In this document: in pieces, positions 8,584 to 16,803 of the stretch
Position numbering within the stretch: position 1 is the first letter of the stretch
How the letters are laid out: each line of letters starts with the position of its first letter
From: DATHWB01 sp035544575
GTDB taxonomy: Bacteria; Actinomycetota; Acidimicrobiia; Spongiisociales; ZC4RG35
Assembly: GCA_035544575.1 (NCBI GenBank)
Contig: DATKEC010000011.1
Location: 1 to 64,000 of the forward strand
DNA: 64,000 nt
Direction of reading: 5' to 3'
Position numbers and translations under genes: made by a program
The notes under the pieces: generated by a model
The model's input: the letters and a program-made list of their open reading frames with translations, nothing else
Told to the model about the DNA's origin: nothing
Database searches by the model: none

Positions 8584-9614
8584 GCGCGCCCGATCTCGGC
8601 ACCACCTACCTCGGCTTCCCACTCGCTCACCCCGTGGTCCCGTCATCGTCGCCGCTCACGGGCGATCTGGACACCTTGCACCAACTGGTCGACGCGGGAG
8701 CCCCGGCGGTGGTCCTCCCGTCGCTGTTCGAGGAACAGATCGAACTCGAGACGATGGCGTATCACTTCGGGCTCGAATACGGCGCGGAGTCCCACCCGGA
8801 GGCGGCGGGCGGATACCTCCCGGAACTGACCGACTACAACACCGGCCCCGAGGCGTACCTGCGTCTGGTCGGCCAGGCCTCGAGCGCACTGGGCATTCCC
8901 GTGATCACGAGCCTCAACGGCGCCTCGCCCGGCGGCTGGACCCGCTACGCGCAGATGCTGGAGGCAGCCGGATCCGCCGCGATCGAACTCAACCTGTACT
9001 TCATGGCCGTGGACCGGAGCGAGACATCGACCGACGTCGAGTCGCGGTGTCTCAGGCTGGTGGAAGCCGTGAAGCGGGTGGTCGATGTTCCGGTGGCGGT
9101 GAAGTTGAGCCCCTACTTCTCGTCGATGGTGGCGATGGCAGACCAACTGGTCACTGCCGGAGCCGATGCATTGGTCCTCTTCAACCGCTTCTACCAACCC
9201 GACATCGATCTCGAGACGCTCCGAGTCACGCCGCGGCTCGTACTGTCGTCACCCGAGGAGTCACGCCTGGCGCTCCGCTGGATCGCCGTGCTCCGCGACA
9301 CGACCGACACGGACCTGGCGGCCACGAGCGGCATCCATACGTGGAGCGAGGTGGCGAAGATGGTTCTGGCCGGCGCCGACGTGACGATGATGGCATCGGC
9401 CCTGCTCCGCCGTGGCCCGTCGGCATTGACCGAGGCCGTCGAGGGCTTGCGGACGTGGCTTGCGGACAACGACTACCAGTCGGTTTCTCAGGCCAAGGCC
9501 AGCCTGAGCCGAGGATCGGTCCCGGACCCGGATCAGTACGAGCGGGCGAACTACATGAACACTCTGGTGACATACTCCAGCGACTGGCGACGGCGGCGCG
9601 GCGAGGGCGCCTGA
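8580..9614 (+). CDS. Dihydroorotate dehydrogenase-like TIM-barrel flavoprotein
   Basis: A 344-residue FMN TIM-barrel protein resembling class 1 dihydroorotate dehydrogenases: N-terminal DLGTTYLGFPLAHPVVPSSS, VPVAVKLSPYFSSM, LVLFNRFYQPDID, and C-terminal TSGIHTWSEVAKMVLAGADV with MMASALLRRG. The canonical catalytic Cys/Ser loop of pyrimidine-pathway PyrD is not evident. Genes of this type are commonly coupled to nifJ and annotated only as DHOD-like. Here the start overlaps the PFOR stop (ATGA), so a shared redox function is plausible, perhaps electron transfer or quinone/NAD coupling. The true substrate is unknown. Confidence 0.85.
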   Translation: MSAPDLGTTYLGFPLAHPVVPSSSPLTGDLDTLHQLVDAGAPAVVLPSLFEEQIELETMAYHFGLEYGAESHPEAAGGYLPELTDYNTGPEAYLRLVGQASSALGIPVITSLNGASPGGWTRYAQMLEAAGSAAIELNLYFMAVDRSETSTDVESRCLRLVEAVKRVVDVPVAVKLSPYFSSMVAMADQLVTAGADALVLFNRFYQPDIDLETLRVTPRLVLSSPEESRLALRWIAVLRDTTDTDLAATSGIHTWSEVAKMVLAGADVTMMASALLRRGPSALTEAVEGLRTWLADNDYQSVSQAKASLSRGSVPDPDQYERANYMNTLVTYSSDWRRRRGEGA

Positions 9615-9615
9615 C

Positions 9616-10638
9616 TCACCCCGCGAAGAACCAGCCCGCAACGGCATGACGGTCGGGGTCGATCACACGGACGGTGCGGCAGGCTTCGTCGAGGTCGACC
9701 GCAACGACCCGGTCACCACGCAATGCCACCATCACGCCTGACTTCCCGTCGAGCGCGGCTTCCACCGCCGCGACCCCGAACCGGGTGGCGAGCACCCGGT
9801 CGAACGCGGTCGGCGTGCCGCCGCGCTGCAGATGCCCGAGCACCATCGTCCGGCACTCGTAGCCCGTCAGCTCCTCGAGACCCGCCGCCACCGCCTGGCC
9901 GACACCCCCGAGCCGTTCGAAACCGAAGGCGTCGACCCCCGACATGCGTACGCCACCGCCCGGTGCAGGGGCACCTTCGGCCACGACGACGATCGAGTAG
10001 CTCCGACCGGCCTCGTGGCGAAACACGAGCCGAGCGGCGAGTTCGGCGACGTCGTAGTCCACCTCGGGGATGAGGATGGCTTCGGCTCCTCCCGCCATGC
10101 CGGCGTAGGTGGCGATCCAACCGGTGTGCCGTCCCATCACCTCCACCACCATCACACGGTTGTGCGCCTCGGCGGTCGTCGTGAGCCGGTCGATGGCATC
10201 GGTCACGATCTGACAGGCAGTGTGGAAGCCGAAGCTGACGTCGGTCCCCCCGATGTCGTTGTCGATCGTCTTGGGGACGCCGATCACTCCCAAACCCTCG
10301 GAGTGGAGGCGCACGGCCGTCCGCAGCGTCCCATCCCCGCCGATCACGATCAGGCGCTCGACACCCGTTGTCTCGATCGCGTGGCGGATCGACTCATACC
10401 CTTTGCCGTGAACGTACGGGTCGAGCCGCGACGTCCCGAGGATCGTCCCGCCACGTACGCCGATCCCGCGCACGTCATCACGCGTGAGGAGTCGGTGATC
10501 TCGGTGCATGAGGCCGGCCCAGCCGTTCACGAACCCGATGGTCTCCACACCGGCTGCCTCAGCCCGTGTGACCACAGCCCGGATGGCAGCATTCAGCCCG
10601 GGACAGTCTCCGCCGGCCGTCAGCACTCCGATTCGCAT
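9616..10638 (-). CDS. pfkA: 6-phosphofructokinase (PfkA family)
   Basis: A 340-residue group A phosphofructokinase phosphorylating fructose 6-phosphate. Visible elements are the phosphate-binding GVLTAGGDCPGLNAAI (N-terminus), the donor-site loop IVIGGDGTLRTA, the catalytic PKTIDNDIGGTD, the substrate-binding VMGRHTGWIA, and LGHLQRGGTPTAFDR near the end. At the two donor-selectivity positions it is mixed: GGDG (as in ATP enzymes) but PKTIDND (Lys, frequent in PPi enzymes). Donor preference is therefore uncertain. It is divergently transcribed from the universal stress protein, sharing a promoter region with a DosR-like palindrome. Confidence 0.95.
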   Translation of the reverse strand: MRIGVLTAGGDCPGLNAAIRAVVTRAEAAGVETIGFVNGWAGLMHRDHRLLTRDDVRGIGVRGGTILGTSRLDPYVHGKGYESIRHAIETTGVERLIVIGGDGTLRTAVRLHSEGLGVIGVPKTIDNDIGGTDVSFGFHTACQIVTDAIDRLTTTAEAHNRVMVVEVMGRHTGWIATYAGMAGGAEAILIPEVDYDVAELAARLVFRHEAGRSYSIVVVAEGAPAPGGGVRMSGVDAFGFERLGGVGQAVAAGLEELTGYECRTMVLGHLQRGGTPTAFDRVLATRFGVAAVEAALDGKSGVMVALRGDRVVAVDLDEACRTVRVIDPDRHAVAGWFFAG

Positions 10639-10683
10639 GTGCGCTCACCTCCGCCGTCGTCGTCGCCTCGTCCGTGGGCGGGA

Positions 10684-10697
10684 GGGCCGATTGGCTC
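10684..10697. promoter_or_regulatory. DosR/DevR-like palindrome GGGCCGATTGGCTC
   Basis: An imperfect dyad lying between pfkA and the universal stress gene, centred about 61 bp upstream of the USP start. The left half GGGCCG matches the site at 4548 exactly and the right half differs at one base from the GGGnCnWWnGnCCC pattern. Short divergent region (113 bp), so it could act on both genes. Confidence 0.4.
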
Positions 10698-10751
10698 TAC
10701 CGTCTGGGCCTGCGAACTGTCAGTCTGGGGTCAGGCTCAAGAAGGATCGAG

Positions 10752-11186
10752 ATGGCCATCATCGCAGCCCTGGACTCTTCGCCGGTCGCGCCCGACGTTC
10801 TGACGCGGGCGGTCGACCAGGCCAAGGCGGCAGCAACCACTCTGCATGTCGTGCACGTGTTCCAGCCCCCGACGGTCGTCTACGGAATGGCCGGGGCGTA
10901 CGTCTTCGACGAGCGATCACTGGCCGAGGCGGAACATCAGGCGGTGTGGGAACTCGTCGAGCCCTTGCTCGAGGATGCGGCGGTCGAATGGGTACGCGCC
11001 GATCTGAGCGGGTATCCCCCTTCTGCCATCACCGAGTACGCCAAAGAGGTCGGTGCAGATCTGATCGTCGTCGGCACCCGCGGTCGCGGCGAGTTCCGAT
11101 CCCTCGTTCTCGGATCCACCAGCCACGGGATCATCCACGACAGCCCGTGCGATGTGCTGGTCGTCCGGCCGAAGCCGGCCACATAG
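10752..11186 (+). CDS. Universal stress protein (UspA family)
   Basis: A 144-residue single-domain USP. It has the N-terminal strand MAIIAALDSSPVAPDVL, VVHVFQPP, and the ATP-binding signature near the C-terminus, GADLIVVGTRGRGEFRSLVLGS followed by SPCDVLVVRP (G2xG9xGS-type). Start ATG 10752 is chosen for the GAAGGA ribosome site just upstream; the frame itself runs further back. USPs of this ATP-binding type are classic members of actinobacterial hypoxia/dormancy regulons. The gene is divergent from pfkA and ends at a strong hairpin. Confidence 0.93.
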   Translation: MAIIAALDSSPVAPDVLTRAVDQAKAAATTLHVVHVFQPPTVVYGMAGAYVFDERSLAEAEHQAVWELVEPLLEDAAVEWVRADLSGYPPSAITEYAKEVGADLIVVGTRGRGEFRSLVLGSTSHGIIHDSPCDVLVVRPKPAT

Positions 11187-11261
11187 CGTCATTCGTCCAG
11201 GTCACGGAGCGGAGAGTCCCACGAGCACCCTCCAACGCCAATCGGCCTCTGCTCCGGTCGA

Positions 11262-11292
11262 GGGGGTGTTCCCGCCAGGCGGGAGCACCCCC
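11262..11292. terminator. Hairpin terminator between convergent USP and azlD genes
   Basis: The arms GGGGGTGTTCCCG and CGGGAGCACCCCC form a 13-bp stem (one G-U pair on one strand) around loop CCAGG. There is no T-run, as is common in high-GC Actinomycetota. The 172-bp gap between the two stop codons holds nothing else that I can recognise. Confidence 0.7.
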
Positions 11293-11358
11293 GTAACTCC
11301 GTGATCGCGTCGGGGAGACAGCCACCGCGAAGAACTGCCGCCTCGAGAACTGGGCCAA

Positions 11359-11646
11359 TCAGCCGGGAAACAGCCCGGCCGCCAGGATGCCTGCGCCGAT
11401 CATCAGCAGCATCCCTCCTCCCCGCAAGGCGACGAGAGCGGCGACTGCCAGGGCTGCCACGCTTTCGAGGCTGACACCTCCGCCGCCACCCAGGAAGCTG
11501 CCGACCAGGGCAGCCAGGATCGCTGGCTTGGCATGCCGCATCACCCTCTCGACGCGAGGGGGCAAGGACGCCGACCCGACGATGAACACCGACCGCATCG
11601 CCAGCGTGCCGCCCCCGACGACGGCCATCATCAGCATCTCACGCAT
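11359..11646 (-). CDS. azlD: AzlD-family branched-chain amino acid exporter small subunit
   Basis: A 95-residue hydrophobic protein with about three or four membrane helices. Family-like features are GGGTLAMRSVFIVG near the N-terminus, LPPRVERVMRHAKPAILAALVG, and a C-terminal MLLMIGAGILAAGLF. AzlD pairs with AzlC to export branched-chain amino acids or analogues. I start at ATG 11646, where it overlaps the azlC stop by 8 bp; upstream in-frame sequence is the shadow of azlC. It is the last gene of the GNAT-azlC-azlD operon. Confidence 0.87.
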   Translation of the reverse strand: MREMLMMAVVGGGTLAMRSVFIVGSASLPPRVERVMRHAKPAILAALVGSFLGGGGGVSLESVAALAVAALVALRGGGMLLMIGAGILAAGLFPG

Positions 11647-12343
11647 CAGCGCGGCCTTCCGCAATCGACCCGGCAACAGTGCCGACGACGATCGCAGCCA
11701 CCATGCCCAGCCCGGCAGGGAGCGACGCGGCCACGATCGCCGTCCCCATCCCCACCACCGCCGCAACGCGGGCTGGGCGAGTGGTCACGGCGGGTATCAC
11801 CATCGACAAGAACATGATCGGGATCGCCAGGGACAGTGGGATCGAGGTTGGTATGACGGGGCCGAGCACGATTCCGGCGCCGACGCCGAGCATGTAGGCA
11901 GACCAGAGGATGCCCATCGCCGCCAGGTAGTACCGACGGAAATAGCCGTCGTCACGATGCGAGACCCCGGCGGCGAGCGCATAGAGCTGGTCGACGAGCG
12001 CATACGCCGCCACCCACCGGAACCAGCGCGGCTGGCTGCGCAGCGACGGCGCCAGCAGGGCCCCGTAGATCAGGCTGCGGGAGTTGATCAGGAGAGCCGT
12101 CACGACGGTGGCGACGAAGCTCGCCCCGACCGTTATCGAGGCAGTCACCGCCAGGTGGGCGGAACCACCCGCCACGACGAGACCCGCCACCCATCCGCCG
12201 ACCTGTGACATCGGGCTGGCACCGATGGCGACGCCGATCATCGTGGCGAAAGGCAACACGCCGACCGCCGCCGGCATCATCTCGCGCACCCCGTCCACGG
12301 CTGCGCCGGGAGCTCGCTCGAGGCGGGCGGTGATGGCGGTCAT
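11639..12343 (-). CDS. azlC: AzlC-family branched-chain amino acid exporter large subunit
   Basis: A 234-residue membrane protein with about six or seven helices. It shows the AzlC N-terminal region (REMMPAAVGVLPFATMIGVAIGAS), a GGSAHLAVTASITVGA segment, and INSRSLIYGALLAP, which resembles the family INxRhxLYS-type motif. Start ATG 12343 overlaps the GNAT stop (ATGA); the long upstream in-frame Arg-rich extension is a shadow. With AzlD it should form an amino-acid efflux pair in the cytoplasmic membrane. Confidence 0.88.
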   Translation of the reverse strand: MTAITARLERAPGAAVDGVREMMPAAVGVLPFATMIGVAIGASPMSQVGGWVAGLVVAGGSAHLAVTASITVGASFVATVVTALLINSRSLIYGALLAPSLRSQPRWFRWVAAYALVDQLYALAAGVSHRDDGYFRRYYLAAMGILWSAYMLGVGAGIVLGPVIPTSIPLSLAIPIMFLSMVIPAVTTRPARVAAVVGMGTAIVAASLPAGLGMVAAIVVGTVAGSIAEGRADA

Positions 12344-12876
12344 GCCGCCACCGCCCCGGCCCGAGCAGGGGTGCGTGCCGGCACACGGCCGACGAGCAGT
12401 CCGAATTCGAAACGGAAGCGGGCACCGTAACGCCGGAACATCGTGATGCTGGCGGCGTTGTCGGGATGAACCATGATCGCCACGGACTCGATGCCGTCCT
12501 TGGCGGCGGCATCGAGCGCGGTGTCGATGAGTGCTCGGGCGATGCCGCGCCGATGCATGGCGTCGACGACGGCCACGGACATCTCGTGATCTCCGGTCTG
12601 GTCGGCGATCACTCGCACGACACCAACCGGACGGTCGCCCACATAGGCGGCCCACGCCCGATGGCGCACACCATCGACATCTGCGAGCAAGCGCCGCATC
12701 CCCGACGACAGCTTTGGCATCGCCTGGAGGAACCGGTAGTAGCGGGACTCGGGCGACATGCCGTCGACGATCTCCTGGACGAGGAGTTCGTCACCGTGCC
12801 GCACGGGTCGAATGGAGATCTCGGGTCCGAGATCGGTGCTGTTGAACGTGTTCTCGATCCTCATCATGTGTCCCAA
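12340..12876 (-). CDS. GNAT-family N-acetyltransferase
   Basis: A 178-residue GNAT. The acetyl-CoA site is MSVAVVDAMHRRGIARALIDTAL (RRGIARAL matching Q/RxxGxG/A), preceded by the substrate-side segment SPESRYYRFLQAMPKLS typical of the acetyltransferases found alone or fused to CoA-ligase-like protein acetyltransferases. Substrate is unknown; protein or amino-acid acetylation are both possible. It heads the azlCD operon and diverges from the LuxR-type regulator. An alternative start a few codons in (MMRIENTF) is possible. Confidence 0.85.
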   Translation of the reverse strand: MGHMMRIENTFNSTDLGPEISIRPVRHGDELLVQEIVDGMSPESRYYRFLQAMPKLSSGMRRLLADVDGVRHRAWAAYVGDRPVGVVRVIADQTGDHEMSVAVVDAMHRRGIARALIDTALDAAAKDGIESVAIMVHPDNAASITMFRRYGARFRFEFGLLVGRVPARTPARAGAVAA

Positions 12877-12914
12877 GGTATGGATCGGGCCCGGGACGCG
12901 GATCGGTAGGTGTC

Positions 12915-12926
12915 ACCCATATCGGG
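12915..12926 (+). promoter_or_regulatory. ACCCAT-type regulatory motif upstream of the LuxR regulator
   Basis: CACCCATATCGG lies about 50 bp upstream of the chosen LuxR start and directly after GGTGT, giving the small dyad GGTGTCACC. The 11-base string ACCCATATCGG recurs at 18682 before the hotdog-like gene. Probably a binding site of the LuxR-type protein or of a partner; inference. Confidence 0.4.
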
Positions 12927-12975
12927 AGCCGGATCGCCGGCATCGGGTCTGGTGTGCGGAAGTAACGTCGCCTGC

Positions 12976-15546
12976 GTGCAACTGCTCGAACGCGACTCAG
13001 CTCTCGACGTGCTCTCAGGAGCGTTGGCATCCGCCGCCGACGGACTCGGACGCATCGTCCTCGTGGCGGCGGAACCTGGAGGCGGAAAGACCGCGCTGTT
13101 GCGTGCGTTTGTGGACAGAGCCGGAGCCGCCCGCACCCTGTGGGGAGGTTGTGACGATCTCGTCACTCCCATTCCCTTCGGACCGTTGCTCGACCTGGCA
13201 CGGACGAGTGATCCCGGGCTGGAGGATGCGCTCCTGGACGGCGAGCGCGATCGGGCGTTCACGCGCCTCCTCGACCTGCTGGAGAAGCGGCCGCTTCCGG
13301 TCTTGATGGTGATCGAGGATGCCCAATGGATCGATCAGGCGTCGGCCGACACCCTGGCCGCCGTGGCACAACGGATCGATCGCCTCCCCGTGGCGTTGGT
13401 GCTCACCGCGCGCCCCGAAGCCCTCGCCCCGGATCACGCGGCGCAACGCATCGTGTGGCGTACGCCAGCCGCCGCAATGACGCGGATCGACCTCGAGCCT
13501 CTCAGCTTGGAGGCCGTCGCGACGCTGACCGACGCGGCCACCGCAACCGAGATCATGCGAGCGAGTGGCGGGAACCCCTTCTTCGTCGCGCAGCTCCTCG
13601 ACTCCGGTGGAAGGGTCACACAGACGGTGACTGACGCGGTCAGGTCACGGGCAGCCGACCTGCCGGTGGCCACCGTTGAGCTGCTCGAGCTCGTTTCGAT
13701 CAATCCGGCTCGGGCCGAGGGTGTGCTCCTCGACCGGATCGCACCAGGATGGGAAGATCACGCGGCTCCTGCCGAGAGTATCCAGCTCGTCGATGTTCGG
13801 CCCGATGCCGTGGCGTTCCGGCACGAGCTGGCGCGCCACGCGTTCGAATCCGCACTCTTGTCATCTCGCCGGCGGTCCCTCCACGCCCGGGTGCTCGAGG
13901 CCGCAACGGAACTCGGATTTCCGCCCGCGCGGCTGGTCCACCACGCGGCGGGAGCAGGTGCGATCGATGTGATCCTCTCTGCGGGGCCCCGTGCTGCCCA
14001 GAAGGCACGCTCCGCAGGATCGCATCGGGAGGCTGCCTCCCATCTCCGTCGGGTGTTGGAACACGCCGACCTGATGGACCCCGTGACAGTCGCCGAGACC
14101 GAAGAGGCCTTCAGCGTGGAGGCGTGGACCATCAACCTCCCCGAGGATGCCGAGCTGGCCTCCCAGCGCGCCCTGGCCCTGCGCCGGGCACACGGGGGTC
14201 CGGCCGACGCAATTGGACGGAACCTCCGACGCATCGCCCGCGTGCGATGGTTCCGCGGAGAAGCTGAAGAGGCAGCCCGCACGCTCGAGGAGGCAATCAC
14301 GCACCTCGAAACAGGACAGAACGACGAGGCGCGCGAGGAATTGGCGATCACGCTCGGCTATCGGGGAACGATGGCGGCGATTCGTGAGACCGCGGCCGCG
14401 GCACAGCGGTGGGCAGATCGGGCGCTCTCACTCATCGACGAGGACGCCGAGACCCGGCTCGAGGCTCTCGTCCTGGGTGATGTCGGGATGATCGACTATC
14501 TGAACCGTCGCGATCCGACGAGACTGCTGCGGGCCGTGCGACTCGCCGACCAGGTCGGACTCCATGTCGATGTGGTCCGCGGATACGCCAACCTGGCCAC
14601 CTGCGCCCTGGCCCATCGCGACTACACCGCGGCGATCAGCCATCTCGACGCAGCCGACGACTACTCCACAGAGAAACAGGTCTATGCCTTCGATGCCCTC
14701 ACCGGCGCGATCCGGGCACAGGTGCTCTTCGAGACAGGTCATTGGGCCGACGCCGAAGACACCGCCAGGGCCGTCATGGCGCACGAATCGTTCGCCTGGA
14801 TCCCGGCTTCGATCGTCCACGCCCGCCTCAAAGTCCGGCGCGGGGACGCTGACGCCACGGAAGCAATCACCGCCGCAGTTCGGGCAGCGCGCGCCACCGG
14901 CGAGGCTCAGCGGATCGTCCCGGCCATTGGCGCCGCAGCGGAGGCGGCGTGGATGCAGGACCGCTTGTCAGAGGTGATCGAGGACGTCGAAGAAGCGCAC
15001 GCCCTCGCCCTCCGCACGATGTCGCCGCGTTGGGTCGGCGAAACCTCCATCTGGCTGCAGGCGGCAGGGATGCTCAGCGACATCCCGTCCGTCGCCGAGA
15101 CACCGGCACGACTCATGATCGGGGCCCGCTGGCCCGAGGCCGCCGCCGAATGGGATCGGCTCGGCTCGCCCTACGAGGCAGCAGTGTGTCGGTCGCTGGC
15201 GGATGATGTCGAAACGGTGATGCAGGGTCTCGCCGAACTCGACCACATCGGCGCGGTGCCGATGGCACGACGCACTCGTGTCCGCCTCTCGCGAATGGGC
15301 GTGGAGAAGATCCCCCGCGGCCCGCGGCGGTCCACAGCCGCCAATCCGGCGGGTCTGACCGCCCGCCAGATGGATGTGCTGGCGTTGGTCGTCGAGGGAC
15401 ACACCAACGCCGAGATCGCCCAGCGGCTGTTCCTGTCGGCTCGAACCGTGGACCATCACGTCGCCGCCATCCTCCTCAAACTGGAGGTCGAGTCGCGCCG
15501 CCAGGTGCGGGAGAGAGCCGCCGCACTGGGGCTCCTCGAGGACTGA
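12976..15546 (+). CDS. Large ATP-binding LuxR-type transcriptional regulator (LAL/MalT-like)
   Basis: An 856-residue regulator. An N-terminal AAA-like ATPase has a Walker A (VLVAAEPGGGKTALLRAF) and a Walker B-like LPVLMVIEDAQWID. A long alpha-helical TPR-like middle follows, then a C-terminal LuxR helix-turn-helix (GLTARQMDVLALVVEGHTNA, EIAQRLFLSARTVDHHVAAI). Such proteins integrate an inducer and ATP to activate transcription. I favour GTG 12976: a TAACGT -10-like hexamer ends 7 bp before it, which would make the mRNA leaderless. GTG 12910 is the alternative. It sits among oxidoreductase, OsmC-like and cyclase genes that share a promoter motif. Confidence 0.93.
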   Translation: MQLLERDSALDVLSGALASAADGLGRIVLVAAEPGGGKTALLRAFVDRAGAARTLWGGCDDLVTPIPFGPLLDLARTSDPGLEDALLDGERDRAFTRLLDLLEKRPLPVLMVIEDAQWIDQASADTLAAVAQRIDRLPVALVLTARPEALAPDHAAQRIVWRTPAAAMTRIDLEPLSLEAVATLTDAATATEIMRASGGNPFFVAQLLDSGGRVTQTVTDAVRSRAADLPVATVELLELVSINPARAEGVLLDRIAPGWEDHAAPAESIQLVDVRPDAVAFRHELARHAFESALLSSRRRSLHARVLEAATELGFPPARLVHHAAGAGAIDVILSAGPRAAQKARSAGSHREAASHLRRVLEHADLMDPVTVAETEEAFSVEAWTINLPEDAELASQRALALRRAHGGPADAIGRNLRRIARVRWFRGEAEEAARTLEEAITHLETGQNDEAREELAITLGYRGTMAAIRETAAAAQRWADRALSLIDEDAETRLEALVLGDVGMIDYLNRRDPTRLLRAVRLADQVGLHVDVVRGYANLATCALAHRDYTAAISHLDAADDYSTEKQVYAFDALTGAIRAQVLFETGHWADAEDTARAVMAHESFAWIPASIVHARLKVRRGDADATEAITAAVRAARATGEAQRIVPAIGAAAEAAWMQDRLSEVIEDVEEAHALALRTMSPRWVGETSIWLQAAGMLSDIPSVAETPARLMIGARWPEAAAEWDRLGSPYEAAVCRSLADDVETVMQGLAELDHIGAVPMARRTRVRLSRMGVEKIPRGPRRSTAANPAGLTARQMDVLALVVEGHTNAEIAQRLFLSARTVDHHVAAILLKLEVESRRQVRERAAALGLLED

Positions 15547-15549
15547 ACC

Positions 15550-16794
15550 TCACGCCACGGCGGCGACCACCGACCGTTCGAAGATCCGATCTGCCAGGTA
15601 TTCGGCGTCGCGCCCCACCCCGTCGACGAAGTGTGACCCCCGGGTCCACTGGAAACGAAGACCGAGCACGTACAGCCCGGGAACTTCGGTGACCCCACGG
15701 CGGTGAACCACCTCGCCTTGCCCGTCGAGCACCGGCACCGAGAGCCACGGATAGCTCTGTCGATACCCGGTCGCCCACAAGACTGTGCCAACGCCCGCGG
15801 CAGACAAATCCAGCTCCCCCGACAGTGGTTGGCGAATTCGAACGGGCATCGGCCGCATCGGCGCTCCGAGTTGGTCGTCGAGACCCCGGTCGTGTGCCCA
15901 GGCGTCGAAGCGATCCAGCAGCCGTCGTAACCGAACTTCGGCTTCCATGGCGTTCCCGGAGAGCTCGTCGCCGAATTCCACCACCGGGCCCCGAGCGGCG
16001 AGCACCCGCCCTGCGACCTGCACTCCCATCTCCTCGAGGGAGCCGAGATCGATGTCTCCACCGCCATCCGCGCCGGTGAGTCCCAAACTGGGAGTCCGAC
16101 GGGCCGCTTCGATGTCACCCACCTCGTCGACGGTCTCATCGAGCGATCCCATCGCGTCGAGCCACCACCAGAGGTCCCGGCCGCGGTAGCGGCGGACGGC
16201 CCTCGCATGTCGACCCGTCGCCAGGATCACATCACGGCCGGCGGCGCGGAGCTCGGCGGCGATTTGAAGTCCCGACGCACCGGCGCCGACGACCAGCACG
16301 CCGCCGTCGGCCATCTCATCAGGGTTGCGATAGCGCGAGGCGTGGAGCTGCCGAAGCGACGTATCGAGCTGGCGGGCGAGTTTGGGCACTGCGGGACGAC
16401 CGGTCTGTCCGGTGGCGAGTACGACATTGCGGGACTCGAAGACGCCTCGATTCGTCGCTACGAAGAAGCCGAACGGCGTCTCGCTCACTTCGGTGACCTC
16501 TGTTTGTTCCCGCACCGGCGCCCCGAACGAGGCGGCGTAGGACTCGAGCATGTCGACGAGGTCGTCCTTGGACATGAAGCCGTCGGGATCGCGCACCTGC
16601 CCGGGACGGCCCGGCAGCCGGGTCATCCAGTTGGGAGTCAGCATCCGCAGGGAATCCCAGCGCTCGGAACGCCACCGTTCCGCCAGCCGGCCCCGTTCCA
16701 GGACTACGTGTTCGACTCCAGCGTCTGTCAAGGTCCGCGACAGGGCGAGCCCGGCCTGACCTCCTCCGATGATGATTGTGTCGTAGGTCTCCAC
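15550..16794 (-). CDS. Flavin-containing monooxygenase-like NAD(P)/FAD oxidoreductase
   Basis: A 414-residue flavoprotein with two Rossmann motifs, TIIIGGGQAGLALSRTL at the N-terminus for FAD and GGVLVVGAGASGLQIAAEL (about residues 165-183) for NAD(P)H. The region between them contains LRQLHASRYRNP, as in CzcO/YUCCA-like FMOs. No clear Baeyer-Villiger fingerprint is seen. The substrate is unknown. Its stop lies 4 bp from that of the LuxR-type regulator (convergent), and it sits 9 bp after the next flavoprotein gene, which it probably shares a transcript with. Confidence 0.88.
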   Translation of the reverse strand: METYDTIIIGGGQAGLALSRTLTDAGVEHVVLERGRLAERWRSERWDSLRMLTPNWMTRLPGRPGQVRDPDGFMSKDDLVDMLESYAASFGAPVREQTEVTEVSETPFGFFVATNRGVFESRNVVLATGQTGRPAVPKLARQLDTSLRQLHASRYRNPDEMADGGVLVVGAGASGLQIAAELRAAGRDVILATGRHARAVRRYRGRDLWWWLDAMGSLDETVDEVGDIEAARRTPSLGLTGADGGGDIDLGSLEEMGVQVAGRVLAARGPVVEFGDELSGNAMEAEVRLRRLLDRFDAWAHDRGLDDQLGAPMRPMPVRIRQPLSGELDLSAAGVGTVLWATGYRQSYPWLSVPVLDGQGEVVHRRGVTEVPGLYVLGLRFQWTRGSHFVDGVGRDAEYLADRIFERSVVAAVA

Positions 16795-16803
16795 TGGCGC
16801 CTC

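Noticed and set aside
6607..8646. 679-codon open frame opposite the PFOR gene
   Set aside because: Same reason: composition artefact of high third-position GC on the coding strand.
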